Source: Pseudomonas rustica (GTDB taxonomy: Bacteria; Pseudomonadota; Gammaproteobacteria; Pseudomonadales; Pseudomonadaceae). Taken from it: a stretch of 64,000 nucleotides of DNA. The DNA lies in assembly GCF_018336155.1 (NCBI RefSeq), contig NZ_JAGYHF010000001.1, forward strand, positions 558,001-622,000, given 5' to 3'. Position numbers and translations under genes: made by a program. The notes beneath the pieces were generated by a model, which did no database searches, had not been told where the DNA came from, and was given only the letters and a program-made list of their open reading frames with translations. Below, in pieces: positions 51,834 through 60,804 of the stretch; within the stretch, counting starts at the first letter, position 1; each line of letters starts with the position of its first letter.

Positions 51834-52825
51834 GTCGCGGCATTCTGTTGTTGATCGGCCTGCTCGCGGCGGTGCTGATTCCGGTGGTGCTCGGTGGCGG
51901 CGAAACCTGGGCGCGCCTGCAAAGTTTTCCGCTGTTATGGCTGTTGATCATGTTCGGCATGATCCTGCTCTGCTGGGGCATCAATACCCTGCGCCTGCGC
52001 TTGTTGCTCGGCGATCAGCGCGACCGCGTCACGCCGCTGAAAAGCCTCGGCGTGGTGATGGCCGCCGAGTTCGCTTATTGCGCCACGCCCGGTGGTAGCG
52101 GTGGGCCGTTGACCATCATGGCGTTGCTCGCCCGCTGCGGTGTGCGTCCGGCCCGTGGCAGCGCGGTGTTTGCCATGGATCAACTCAGCGATTTGCTGTT
52201 CTTTCTCTGCGCCCTCAGTGGAATTCTGATTTATGCGTTGTTTCAACATCTGAGTGATCGCCTGGAGTGGTTGCTGACAGTCAGCGCGATTTCGTTGTTT
52301 GGCGGGTTGTTCAGTTGCGTGTTGATTGCGCGTTATCACCGCGCGTTGATTCGCTTGAGTGGCCGCTTATTGGTAAGGATGAACGTTAAACCGGGCACTC
52401 GCCGTCGCTGGGCGCGCAAGTTGCTGCACTTTCTCGCGGCGTTTACCGATACGTTGAAGTTGCCCTGGCAAACCCTGATCAAGGTGTTCGCGCTGACGTG
52501 TGTGCATTGGTTATTGCGTTACAGCGTGTTGTATCTGGCGTTGCGCGGGTTGGGCGCGGACTTGCAGTGGGCCTGGAGCTTTCTGGTGCAGATGCTTTCG
52601 CTGGGGGCCGGGCAATTCAGTTTATTGCCGGGGGGCGCGGGGGCGGCGGAATTGACTTCAGCGGCACTGTTGGCGCCGATGGTGGGGAAATCCACCGCAG
52701 CGGCGGCGATTCTGATTTGGCGGGTGGTGACGTATTACTTTTATCTGCTGGTGGGGGGGCCGGTGTTTTTGATGATGCTGGGGCGGCCGTTGTTGCGCAA
52801 ATTGATGAAAGTGCCGCAGACGTAA
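51830..52825 (+). CDS. Lysylphosphatidylglycerol synthase-type membrane protein (UPF0104/YbhN-like)
   Basis: A 331-residue inner-membrane protein with about eight hydrophobic segments. It contains the family loops FAYCATPGGSGGPLTIMALL and GAGQFSLLPGGAGAAELTSA, both Gly-rich and conserved in the LPG-synthase membrane domain. That domain alone, without the synthetase half, is thought to be a lipid flippase. Its ATG overlaps the deacetylase stop by four bases. It completes an apparent glycolipid-making and translocating unit. Start and frame are firm. Confidence 0.85.
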   Translation: MSRGILLLIGLLAAVLIPVVLGGGETWARLQSFPLLWLLIMFGMILLCWGINTLRLRLLLGDQRDRVTPLKSLGVVMAAEFAYCATPGGSGGPLTIMALLARCGVRPARGSAVFAMDQLSDLLFFLCALSGILIYALFQHLSDRLEWLLTVSAISLFGGLFSCVLIARYHRALIRLSGRLLVRMNVKPGTRRRWARKLLHFLAAFTDTLKLPWQTLIKVFALTCVHWLLRYSVLYLALRGLGADLQWAWSFLVQMLSLGAGQFSLLPGGAGAAELTSAALLAPMVGKSTAAAAILIWRVVTYYFYLLVGGPVFLMMLGRPLLRKLMKVPQT

Positions 52826-52870
52826 AAAGATCGTCCGATCGCGGCCCGAGCCTGCGGCAGCTCCTACAGG
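52826..52870. repeat. Decayed REP arm
   Basis: AAAAAGATCGTCCGATCGCG followed by CCTGCGGCAGCTCCTACAGG: a diverged version of the AAGATCGCAGCC class, with no intact second arm. It lies between convergent genes. Confidence 0.6.
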
Positions 52871-52879
52871 GATCGCGTT

Positions 52880-53053
52880 TCAGGCATCGTTTTGTTTATC
52901 GTCGGACTCTTGCAACTGTTCCCACAACTCGGCCGCACCGGGAAACTCGGTGCCATCCTCCGGGGTCATGTCCTCGGGGTCGTAGCGACTCAAACAACCT
53001 TCGCCCAACGTCGCCGGTGCTTTGGACGTGGCTTTGTCCAGTGGATCACTCAT
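52880..53053 (-). CDS. Small acidic conserved hypothetical protein
   Basis: A 57-residue acidic, Pro-rich protein with MSDPLDKATSKAPATLGEGC at the start and WEQLQESDDKQNDA at the end. It has no membrane segment and one cysteine. The start has GAGGAAAC upstream. A longer frame continues for 74 codons into purU and is not the gene. It is separate from purU by an inverted repeat. I recognise it as a conserved Pseudomonas small protein without a known role. Confidence 0.6.
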   Translation of the reverse strand: MSDPLDKATSKAPATLGEGCLSRYDPEDMTPEDGTEFPGAAELWEQLQESDDKQNDA

Positions 53054-53076
53054 GTAAGTTTCCTCGGGGCTTAAAC

Positions 53077-53116
53077 GACAAAGGGTCTGAGCGATTGAAC
53101 GCCCAGACCCTTGGTT
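53077..53116. terminator. Hairpin after purU
   Basis: AAGGGTCTGAGCG and CGCCCAGACCCTT form a 12-13-pair stem with one mismatch. T-runs are weak on the minus strand (TGTCGTTT) and better on the plus strand (GGTTTTTC). It probably ends purU transcription in part. Confidence 0.6.
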
Positions 53117-53138
53117 TTTCAAGCCTGCGTGTGTTCGA

Positions 53139-53987
53139 TCAGAACACCACAGTCTTGTTGCCGTGCACCAGCACGCGATCTTCGAGGTGATAACGCAGGC
53201 CGCGAGCCAGCACCATCTTCTCGACGTCACGGCCGAAACGCACCATGTCCTCGATGCTGTCGCTGTGGCTGACACGCACCACGTCCTGCTCGATGATCGG
53301 GCCGGCGTCCAGCTCTTCGGTCACGTAGTGGCAAGTCGCGCCAATCAGTTTCACGCCGCGCAGCGACGCCTGGTGGTACGGCTTGGCACCGACGAACGAC
53401 GGCAGGAAGCTGTGGTGAATGTTGATCACCTTGTGCGCGTATTCGCGGCACATGTCCGGCGGCAGGATTTGCATGTAACGCGCCAGCACCACTACTTCAG
53501 CGTCGTGCTGTTTGACCAGACGCGACACTTCGTCGAACGCCGGTTGCTTGTCCTGCGGATTGACCGGGACGTGGTAATACGGGATGCCGTGCCACTCGAC
53601 CATGCTGCGCAGGTCGTCGTGGTTGGAAATCACGCAGGAGATTTCGCAATCCAGCTCATCGCTGTGCCAGCGGTGCAACAAGTCCGCCAGGCAGTGCGAT
53701 TCGCGGCTGGCCATCAGCACTACGCGCTTCTTCTGCTCAGTGTCGGTGATGCGCCAGTCCATCGAGAACTCTTCGGCGATCGGCGCAAACTTCTCGCGCA
53801 ATACTTCAATACCGAATGGCAGCGAATCGGCACGAATTTCGTGACGCATGAAGAACCAACCCACCTGATTATCCGAGTGGTGGCTCGCTTCGGTGATCCA
53901 GCCATTGTGGGCTGCCAGAAAATTACTGACTTTGGCAACGATGCCAACGCGGTCCGGGCAAGAAATCACCAGACGAAAAGTGCGCAT
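53139..53987 (-). CDS. purU: Formyltetrahydrofolate deformylase
   Basis: Hydrolyses 10-formyltetrahydrofolate to formate and tetrahydrofolate, balancing one-carbon units. The 282 residues have an N-terminal ACT-like regulatory domain (about 1-80, MRTFRLVISCPDRVGIVAKV at the start) and a C-terminal formyl-transferase fold. The latter has NIHHSFLPSFVGAKPYHQA and ATCHYVTEELDAGPIIEQ. A 71-codon upstream frame is not part of the gene. This fits the glycine cleavage genes in the window, since both handle one-carbon folate, but the two are far apart. Pseudomonads often have several purU copies. Confidence 0.95.
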   Translation of the reverse strand: MRTFRLVISCPDRVGIVAKVSNFLAAHNGWITEASHHSDNQVGWFFMRHEIRADSLPFGIEVLREKFAPIAEEFSMDWRITDTEQKKRVVLMASRESHCLADLLHRWHSDELDCEISCVISNHDDLRSMVEWHGIPYYHVPVNPQDKQPAFDEVSRLVKQHDAEVVVLARYMQILPPDMCREYAHKVINIHHSFLPSFVGAKPYHQASLRGVKLIGATCHYVTEELDAGPIIEQDVVRVSHSDSIEDMVRFGRDVEKMVLARGLRYHLEDRVLVHGNKTVVF

Positions 53988-54249
53988 GAGGGGAAGACTC
54001 CAGAACTTCGCAAAGGCCGCCATTCTAGCGACTGCGCGGGAAAACTGCAGTATTGATGAGCGCTGGCGTGGCCGGCGGCGGATACCCACACTTTTTTGAC
54101 GGAAACAAACGCCAGAGGGATGGCGCTTTGCTGGCATTGTTAAACAGACATTTGTGAATATCTGTGCTGACGGCTTCACACTATTTAACTGAACAATCAA
54201 TTTGCGGCTATTTCTCGTAACTAATTTAAATAAAAACCCCGGTTAAATG
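53988..54249. other. A+T-rich non-coding region upstream of mvaT
   Basis: No gene is seen. Base composition is clearly more AT-rich than the surrounding genes, especially from 54150 to 54250. AT-rich DNA is a target for MvaT-type proteins, so autoregulation is plausible but not shown. Confidence 0.5.
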
Positions 54250-54278
54250 TTTACTTGATGAAACAGCCTGACTATTAT
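54250..54278 (+). promoter_or_regulatory. Candidate sigma-70 promoter of mvaT
   Basis: TTTACT, 17 bases, TATTAT; the -10 fits five of six positions. It lies 46 bases before ATG. Confidence 0.55.
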
Positions 54279-54324
54279 TGCGCCACTGTCCCCTGTCATT
54301 CAGCATTCTACTAAGGTAGTAATC

Positions 54325-54702
54325 ATGTCCTTGATCAACGAATATCGCGCCACCGAAGAAGCTATCAAAGAGCTGCAAGCCCGTTTGAAGAACCTGTCGC
54401 AAGACGACAAACTGCAAACCGAGCTGGAATTCGAAGGCAAACTGCGCACCCTGATGGGCGAATACTCCAAGTCGCTGCGTGACATCATCGCGCTGCTGGA
54501 CCCAGAGTCGAAAACCAAAGCACCACGCGGCGGCGCAGTAAAAACTACCGGCACCAAGCGTGCTCGCAAAGTTAAACAATACAAAAACCCGCACAACGGC
54601 GAAGTCATCGAAACCAAAGGTGGCAACCACAAAACTCTGAAAGAGTGGAAAGCCAAGTGGGGCGGCGACGTGGTTGAAGGCTGGGCTACCCTGCTGGGCT
54701 AA
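54325..54702 (+). CDS. mvaT: H-NS family xenogeneic silencer MvaT
   Basis: Nucleoid protein that coats AT-rich DNA and silences foreign and virulence-type genes in pseudomonads. The 125 residues begin MSLINEYRATEEAIKELQAR (oligomerising coiled coil), followed by a linker and the C-terminal DNA-binding domain. That domain has KVKQYKNPHNGEVIETKGGN and the minor-groove loop. The length is typical; MvaU is the paralogue, but this sequence has the MvaT N-terminal start. A strong terminator follows. It stands alone, convergent with sbcB. Confidence 0.95.
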   Translation: MSLINEYRATEEAIKELQARLKNLSQDDKLQTELEFEGKLRTLMGEYSKSLRDIIALLDPESKTKAPRGGAVKTTGTKRARKVKQYKNPHNGEVIETKGGNHKTLKEWKAKWGGDVVEGWATLLG

Positions 54703-54731
54703 GCCGCAACGCCTTCGCAGAGCGATCCGCG

Positions 54732-54766
54732 AAAAAAAAAACGCCAGCGAATGCTGGCGTTTTTTT
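54732..54766. terminator. Bidirectional intrinsic terminator between mvaT and sbcB
   Basis: AAAAACGCCAGC and GCTGGCGTTTTT form a stem with long A and T flanks. It serves both convergent genes. Confidence 0.95.
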
Positions 54767-54799
54767 ATGCCTGACGTTTAGTAAAAAACATGTTCGATT

Positions 54800-56230
54800 T
54801 CAAAGACCCAAACGTTTGCGCAATGCCTGGACATAACTCTGCCATTCATTGAGCACTGCGCTCTGCTCTGGCGTAGCACTAAGCAACCATTGCTCGGCCG
54901 CCTCGCTAAAAGATTTCAAGGTATTCGGCGCGCCGAATTCCGGGGCCGACAAACGTTGCTGACAAAATAATTTCCAGCGTGCCTGTTCTTCAGAATTCAA
55001 CGTATCGGCAAAGTTACGTGCGCGATATCGAAAGAGTAATTCAGGCAAACGTTCATCATCGAACGGCCATTGCTCTTGTGCCAAATGTGCCGGGTCAGCG
55101 TTTCTCACTTGCTCACACAGACGCCGATCACGATCACCGATAAATCCGTCGTACAACTGTTGTTCCGGATCTTCACTCGGGGTGAAATCTTCGCTGGCAT
55201 AAATAGCGGCGATTTTATCTTTCCAAACTTGTTGTGCGTCAGTTAGCCGCAGCGCGCGTTCCTGATAAAGCGCCATGTCCAGACCCAATCGTTGCTGATC
55301 GTCGGCGCGTAACACCGATAACGGCGCGACGACCGGGCAGCGATTGATGTGAATAATCTTCAGCGGCACCGGCAATTCGCCCTCAAGCAAATCGTCACGG
55401 CGCGTGTACAGACGCTGGCGCAGGGTTTGTGCGTCGAGATCGAGCAAGCCCTGTGGATCGAGGTGCAGGTCGCAAACAATCAGCGCGTTGCGGTTTTTCG
55501 GGTGCCAGGCCAGCGGCATGACCACACCGACATAACTGCGCGCTGCCGAGAAGCGTCCGGAGATGTGCACCAGCGGCTGCAACAGGCGAATCTGATCCAT
55601 CACCTTCTGTTTGCTGCGCAACTGAAACAGCCAGTCATAGAGTTTTGGCTGCTTCTCGCGGATCAGTTTCGCCAGCGCAATGGTCGCGCGTACGTCCGAC
55701 AACGCTTCGTGGGCATGGCCGTGATCGATGTTATTGGCGGCGGTCAGGCGTTCGAGTTTGAGGGTCACGCGACCCTCGTCATCGGTCGGCCACACCAGCC
55801 CGTCCGGGCGCAAGGCGTAAGCAGCGCGCACTACATCGATCAAATCCCAGCGACTGTTGCCGCCCTGCCATTCGCGGGCGTAGGGATCGAAGAAATTGCG
55901 ATACAGGCTGTAACGGGTCATCTCGTCGTCGAAACGCAAGGAGTTGTAACCCGCGCCGCACGTACCGGGCGCGGCCAATTGCGCGTGAACCCGGGTCATG
56001 AAATCGGCTTCGCTCAAACCTTTTTCGGCGAGCTGACTGGGGGTGATGCCGGTGATTGCGCACGCCGCCGGGTGCGGCAGGATGTCTTCGCTGGGCTGGC
56101 AGTAAAGGTTGACCGGCTCGTCGATTTCGTTGAGCTCGTGGTCGGTGCGAATCCCGGCGACCTGCAGCGGGCGGTCGTTACGCGGATTGATGCCAGTGGT
56201 TTCGTAGTCGTACCAGAAGATTGAAGTCAC
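54800..56230 (-). CDS. sbcB: Exodeoxyribonuclease I
   Basis: Processive 3'-to-5' exonuclease on single-stranded DNA that acts in recombination and mismatch repair. The 476 residues hold the DEDDh exonuclease motifs: FWYDYETTGINPRNDRPLQV near the N-terminus, FDDEMTRYSLYRNFF for motif 2, and HAHEALSDVRATIALAKL for motif 3 with its His and Asp. An SH3-like middle and helical C-terminal domain follow. The ATG at 56230 opens the conserved part. It is monocistronic. Confidence 0.96.
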   Translation of the reverse strand: MTSIFWYDYETTGINPRNDRPLQVAGIRTDHELNEIDEPVNLYCQPSEDILPHPAACAITGITPSQLAEKGLSEADFMTRVHAQLAAPGTCGAGYNSLRFDDEMTRYSLYRNFFDPYAREWQGGNSRWDLIDVVRAAYALRPDGLVWPTDDEGRVTLKLERLTAANNIDHGHAHEALSDVRATIALAKLIREKQPKLYDWLFQLRSKQKVMDQIRLLQPLVHISGRFSAARSYVGVVMPLAWHPKNRNALIVCDLHLDPQGLLDLDAQTLRQRLYTRRDDLLEGELPVPLKIIHINRCPVVAPLSVLRADDQQRLGLDMALYQERALRLTDAQQVWKDKIAAIYASEDFTPSEDPEQQLYDGFIGDRDRRLCEQVRNADPAHLAQEQWPFDDERLPELLFRYRARNFADTLNSEEQARWKLFCQQRLSAPEFGAPNTLKSFSEAAEQWLLSATPEQSAVLNEWQSYVQALRKRLGL

Positions 56231-56410
56231 GGGCGGATCCTGAACTGAAGATCGGCAAAGTCTAGGCGCTCAACCGCCGTCGCGGCCAGTCTTGAAACAT
56301 TCAAACACCTGGCGACACATGCTGTGCCATACATAGTTATGTCGTTTCCCCCCGAGAGGCTGCTAGCATCGGTCGCACTTGCACTCAGAACAGGCGACAT
56401 CAGGTAGCCC

Positions 56411-57136
56411 ATGCTCGAGCCCACAGCACCGCCAAGGAAAGCACCGCTGGCCCCGCCGCTGGATACGCGGCATCAGGTCGAAACGCCGGAAGGCATCGAC
56501 CTGCCCCTGCGCCCTGCCGGGTTGATGGTGCGGGCCGTGGCGTTCGCCATCGATCTGGGCATTCGCGGTGTGATCATGGGCGTGCTGTTTATCGCGTTGG
56601 CGTTCCTCGGCAAGCTCGGCATGGGCCTCGGTTCGCTGCTGCTGTTTGCGATCAGTTGGTGGTACATGGTGCTGTTCGAGGTGCTGCGTCAGGGACGCTC
56701 GCCGGGCAAACAGTGGATGGGCCTGCGCGTGGTACACGATGACGGCACGCCGGTTGGCTGGTCGGCCTCGTTGTTGCGCAATCTGCTGCGCTTCGTTGAT
56801 TTGCTGCCGTTCGGCTACTTCCTCGGCAGCCTCAGTTGCCTGCAACACCCGACCTTCAAACGCCTCGGCGACATCGCTGCCGGCACGCTGGTGGTTTACA
56901 GCGAACGCCCGCTGACGCGTCCGCAATTGCCTGACGCCGAACCCCGGCGCTCGCCCGTGCCGCTGACGCTCAGCGAACAACGTGCAGTGCTCGGTTTTGC
57001 CGAACGTCAAGGCGAACTGTCACCGGCGCGGGTCAATGAACTGGCCGCCCTGCTCGCCCAGCCGCTGCATATCTCCGCGCCCAAAGCCGTTGCCGAACTC
57101 AACGGCATCGCGCGCGGTTTGTTGGGCCCGACATGA
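56411..57136 (+). CDS. RDD family membrane protein, first gene of the MoxR-DUF58 operon
   Basis: A 241-residue protein with an N-terminal proline-rich stretch and the RDD core: LMVRAVAFAIDLGIRGVIM (Arg and Asp of the name) and a hydrophobic pair with QGRSPGKQWMGLRVVHDDG. The C-terminal 80 residues are soluble. Its stop overlaps the next gene start by four bases, so it belongs to the six-gene unit to 63243. RDD genes beside SpoIIM-like genes are found in many bacteria. Its function is not known. Confidence 0.88.
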   Translation: MLEPTAPPRKAPLAPPLDTRHQVETPEGIDLPLRPAGLMVRAVAFAIDLGIRGVIMGVLFIALAFLGKLGMGLGSLLLFAISWWYMVLFEVLRQGRSPGKQWMGLRVVHDDGTPVGWSASLLRNLLRFVDLLPFGYFLGSLSCLQHPTFKRLGDIAAGTLVVYSERPLTRPQLPDAEPRRSPVPLTLSEQRAVLGFAERQGELSPARVNELAALLAQPLHISAPKAVAELNGIARGLLGPT

Positions 57137-58110
57137 AGCAGAGCCTTTTCGAAAGTCGCCACAAGGCCGAATGGGAGCGTTTTGCGCTGGCCCTCGAACG
57201 CCTTGAACGCGGCAAAGACACCTCGCAAATCGCCGGTTTCCCGAGAACCTATCGCCGACTTTGCCAACATCTGGCGTTGGCGCAGGAACGCGGCTACAGC
57301 AGTTTTCTCATCGACTCGTTGCAGCAACACGTGCTGCGCGGCCATCAACAGCTGTACCGCCATCGCAGTCGCCTTGGCGCCAACCTGCTCAGTTTTATCC
57401 TTGCCGATTTCCCGCGACTGGTGCGCGCCGAATGGCCGTTTGTGCTGGTCGCCGCGCTGCTGTTTTTCGGCAGCCTGATCGGCGTCGGGGTGTTGGTGTA
57501 TGTGTTTCCCGACCTCGTTTACAACCTGATTCCCGCCGATCAAGTGCGCGAGATGCAAGGCATGTACGACCCGGTCGCCGGCCACCTAGGGCGCCCCGCC
57601 GAACGCGCGGCCAGTGAAGACTGGGTGATGTTCGGCTACTACGTGATGCACAACATCGGCATCGCCTTTCAGACCTTCGCCAGTGGATTGTTGATGGGCG
57701 TGGGCAGCGCATTCTTTCTGTTCTACAACGGGCTGGTCATCGGCGCGGTGGCCGGGCATCTGACCGAGATCGGTTTCGGCCAGACCTTCTGGTCGTTCGT
57801 CATCGCCCATGGCGCTTTCGAACTGACGGCGATTGCTCTCGCCGGCGCGGCCGGTCTGGAACTCGGCTGGGCGTTGATCGCGCCCGGGCGCCTGACCCGC
57901 GCCGAGGCCCTGAAACGCGCGGCGCGCAAAAGCGTGTTACTGGTCTGCGGGGTGATGTTGTTCCTGCTGATCGCAGCGTTTATCGAGGCCTATTGGTCAT
58001 CGAAAACCAGTGTCGCGCCGCTGACCAAATACCTGGTCGGCGCCGGACTCTGGACGTTGGTCGCGTGCTACCTGCTGTTCGCCGGAAGGACACGCCATGC
58101 GCCTGAGTGA
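57133..58110 (+). CDS. SpoIIM/DUF95-like membrane protein
   Basis: A 325-residue inner-membrane protein. Soluble N-terminal helices with LALAQERGYSSFLID precede at least five hydrophobic segments. The first is WPFVLVAALLFFGSLIGVGV, then a polar periplasmic part (PADQVREMQGMYD), and later VIAHGAFELTAIALAGAAGL, the SpoIIM/DUF95 signature. It starts inside the RDD stop and overlaps the DUF4129 start by 14 bases. Sporulation is not implied: in non-sporulating bacteria the family occurs with RDD and MoxR genes. Confidence 0.88.
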   Translation: MKQSLFESRHKAEWERFALALERLERGKDTSQIAGFPRTYRRLCQHLALAQERGYSSFLIDSLQQHVLRGHQQLYRHRSRLGANLLSFILADFPRLVRAEWPFVLVAALLFFGSLIGVGVLVYVFPDLVYNLIPADQVREMQGMYDPVAGHLGRPAERAASEDWVMFGYYVMHNIGIAFQTFASGLLMGVGSAFFLFYNGLVIGAVAGHLTEIGFGQTFWSFVIAHGAFELTAIALAGAAGLELGWALIAPGRLTRAEALKRAARKSVLLVCGVMLFLLIAAFIEAYWSSKTSVAPLTKYLVGAGLWTLVACYLLFAGRTRHAPE

Positions 58111-59644
58111 CGCCACCGTGGTGATCCGCCCGCGCACGACTTGGGAAGCCATGGATCTGGGCGTGCTCATGTGTCAGCAACATCGACGCTTGCTGATGAC
58201 CAGTTGGGCGATCGTCACCTTGCCGCTGTTCGCCCTGCTCAGCCTGGTGTTTTGGGATTCGCCGACGCTGGCCGTGTTTATATTCTGGTGGCTGAAACCG
58301 GCGTACGAACGCCTGCCGTTGTACATCCTGTCCAAAGCGCTGTTCGGCGAAACGCCCACCCTCAAACAAGCGCTGCGCGGATGGCCGCGCCTGCTCAAAC
58401 CGCAACTGCTGGCCAGCCTGACTTGGCGCCGCTTGAGCTTCAGCCGCAGCTTTCTGCTGCCGGTGGTGCAACTCGAAGGCCTCGACGGCACCGCTCGCCA
58501 ACAACGCCTGCAAGTGCTGTTGCAGCGCAACGCCGGCGCGGCGCAATGGTTGACCATCATTGGCGTGCATCTGGAGACTGCGCTGTGGATCGGCTTGATG
58601 GTGCTGTTCTATCTGTTGCTGCCGCAGCAAGTGGAAACCGATTGGGACTGGCAGTCGCTGATTCTCTCGGCCGATCACGAATGGCGCTGGCTAGAACACC
58701 TGACCAACGCTTTTTATGCGCTGGTGCTGGTGGTGTGGGAACCGATCTACGTCGCCTGCGGATTCAGCCTGTATCTGAACCGCCGCACGCAACTGGAAGC
58801 GTGGGACATCGAACTGGTGTTCCGGCGTTTGCGCCAGCGCCTGAACAACGGCGTGCTTGGTCTGCTGCTGGCGATCTGTCTGGTGCTGCCGAATGTGCCC
58901 TCGGTCTGGGCGGCTGAACCCGCCCCCCGTCCGGATGCACCGCGCTTGTTAAATCAGCCGCTGACCAGTCAGGCCTCCCACGACAGCATCAAGGCCTTGC
59001 TCGAACAACCGCCGTTCAAGAACAAGGAATCGGTCACCCGCTACCGTTTTGGCGAAGACCCGGCAGCGCCGGCCAAAGACGCAAAACCCGGCGACGCACC
59101 GCAATGGTTGAAAACCCTGCTGGGCTGGCTAGACGGTCGACACTTCAACGTGTTGGCCAAGCTGATCGAGGTGCTGTTGTGGGGTGTGCTGATTGCCTTG
59201 ATCGGTTGGCTGATCTGGCGCTATCGCGAGTTCCTGCGGGCCTTCGTCAGTCGCCGGCCGAAACTGCCAGCACTGCCAAAACGAGCGGTGCCGCAGCAAG
59301 CGTTCGGTCTGGATTTGAACCGCGACACCTTGCCCGACGACATCGCCGCCAGCGCCGAACAACTCTGGCTCAGCCAACCGCGAGCGGCGTTGAGCTTGCT
59401 CTATCGCGGTCTGCTCAGCCATCTGCTGCATGACTTCGATCTGACGCTGAAACCTGCCGACACCGAAAATCAGGTGCTGGCGCGCGTAGAACAATTGCAG
59501 CGACCGGAGTTGCTCGCCTTCAGTCGCAACCTCACTGTGCACTGGCAGAACATGGCCTACGGGCATCGAATCCCGGCGGCGCATCTGCAACAGGAATTGT
59601 GCGACGGCTGGCGCGCCTTGTTTGGCCACGGAGCTGCCCGTTGA
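58097..59644 (+). CDS. DUF4129-domain membrane protein
   Basis: A 515-residue protein with two parts. The first 290 residues have several membrane segments (for example ILVWWL-like stretch FIFWWLKPAYERLPLYILSK). The second begins with an Ala/Pro-rich segment (about 275-340), then a membrane helix (about 352-375, LIEVLLWGVLIALIGWLIWR). The C-terminal DUF4129 domain has QPRAALSLLYRGLLSHLLHD. It overlaps the next gene start by four bases (TTGA). The domain is often found with transglutaminase or MoxR/DUF58 systems; function unknown. Confidence 0.85.
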   Translation: MRLSDATVVIRPRTTWEAMDLGVLMCQQHRRLLMTSWAIVTLPLFALLSLVFWDSPTLAVFIFWWLKPAYERLPLYILSKALFGETPTLKQALRGWPRLLKPQLLASLTWRRLSFSRSFLLPVVQLEGLDGTARQQRLQVLLQRNAGAAQWLTIIGVHLETALWIGLMVLFYLLLPQQVETDWDWQSLILSADHEWRWLEHLTNAFYALVLVVWEPIYVACGFSLYLNRRTQLEAWDIELVFRRLRQRLNNGVLGLLLAICLVLPNVPSVWAAEPAPRPDAPRLLNQPLTSQASHDSIKALLEQPPFKNKESVTRYRFGEDPAAPAKDAKPGDAPQWLKTLLGWLDGRHFNVLAKLIEVLLWGVLIALIGWLIWRYREFLRAFVSRRPKLPALPKRAVPQQAFGLDLNRDTLPDDIAASAEQLWLSQPRAALSLLYRGLLSHLLHDFDLTLKPADTENQVLARVEQLQRPELLAFSRNLTVHWQNMAYGHRIPAAHLQQELCDGWRALFGHGAAR

Positions 59645-60804
59645 ATCGCCGTACCCTGTGCTGGGTCGGCGCAGTGCTCGTCGCACTGCTGATCGCATTG
59701 AGCGTGTTTCTGGTTCTCAAGGCCAAGCCGTATCAGGAAGAAGTCGATCACGGCCCGTCCCCTGCTGCCCAAGCCAATCCGTATCTGGCGGCGGAAATGT
59801 TTTTGCGTGAGCGCGGCCTCAAGGTCAGTCATGCCGAAAGCCTTTCCGTGCTGCCGGATATTGACCCACGCCGACACACGCTGCTGCTGTTCAACGACCG
59901 CTCACGCATGACCCCACGCCAGGTCGAGCAAGTGTTGAACTGGACGCGGGCCGGCGGGCGACTGGTGTTTGTCGCTGAATCGTTATGGGACGAACAGACC
60001 AAACAGAGCAACGACCTGCTGCTCGATCGCGTGCAACTGCATCAATCGCTGAGCAAGGATCTCAAGGATCCGCCCAAAGACCTTGAGCAAGACCCCTTCC
60101 CGAAATTGACCAAGCTGTATGTGGAGGATGAAGACGCGCCGGCCTATGCCGGGTTCGACACGGACTTCCACCTCGACGACCCGAAAAACCTCGCGCAAGC
60201 CTGGGCCAACAGCGGCAAAGCCACGCACATGATGCAACTGCCTTACAGCCTCGGCTCGATCACCGTGGTCACTGACGCCGAGCTGTGGAAAAGCCAGACC
60301 ATCGCTCAATACGACAATGCCTGGCTGCTCTGGTACCTGAGCGCCGACACCGACGTCACGCTGATTTACAACAGCGAACACGACGGTTTGCTGACCTTGC
60401 TCTGGCGCTACTTCCCGCAGGCCATCGTCGCCCTGCTCGCCTTGATCGGCCTGTGGTTGTGGCATATCGGTGTGCGCCACGGCCCGCTTCAGGCGCCGGC
60501 GCCCAGTGGCCGTCGACAGTTGCAGGAACACCTGCGTGCCAGCGCTGATTTCCTGCTGCGCCACAACGGTCAGCAAGCGCTGCTGCAAGCATTGCAACAA
60601 GACGTGTTGCGCCGCGCGCGCCGTCGCCATCCCGGTTTTGATCGATTGAACGTTGCCGAACAATGGCTGGCACTGTCACGCCTGACCCGCCAGCCCACCC
60701 GCGCCATCAGCCAGGCCCTGAGCCCGGTTCCGAACCAGCGTTTGTCCAGCGCCGAGTTCTGCCGTCAGGTCGCCCACCTGCAAACCTTGAGGAACACGCT
60801 ATGA
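59641..60804 (+). CDS. DUF4350-domain membrane protein
   Basis: A 387-residue protein with one N-terminal membrane helix (about 5-28) and a soluble domain including LLLFNDRSRMTPRQVEQVLN and ARAGGRLVFVAES-like strands, the DUF4350 pattern of a flavodoxin-like or glutamine amidotransferase-like fold. A second helix follows near residue 265 (FPQAIVALLALIGLWLWHIG) and then a basic C-terminus. The start is TTG at 59641 within the preceding TGA, preceded by GGAG; earlier in-frame start codons lack a signal. It precedes moxR with a four-base overlap. Confidence 0.82.
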   Translation: MNRRTLCWVGAVLVALLIALSVFLVLKAKPYQEEVDHGPSPAAQANPYLAAEMFLRERGLKVSHAESLSVLPDIDPRRHTLLLFNDRSRMTPRQVEQVLNWTRAGGRLVFVAESLWDEQTKQSNDLLLDRVQLHQSLSKDLKDPPKDLEQDPFPKLTKLYVEDEDAPAYAGFDTDFHLDDPKNLAQAWANSGKATHMMQLPYSLGSITVVTDAELWKSQTIAQYDNAWLLWYLSADTDVTLIYNSEHDGLLTLLWRYFPQAIVALLALIGLWLWHIGVRHGPLQAPAPSGRRQLQEHLRASADFLLRHNGQQALLQALQQDVLRRARRRHPGFDRLNVAEQWLALSRLTRQPTRAISQALSPVPNQRLSSAEFCRQVAHLQTLRNTL

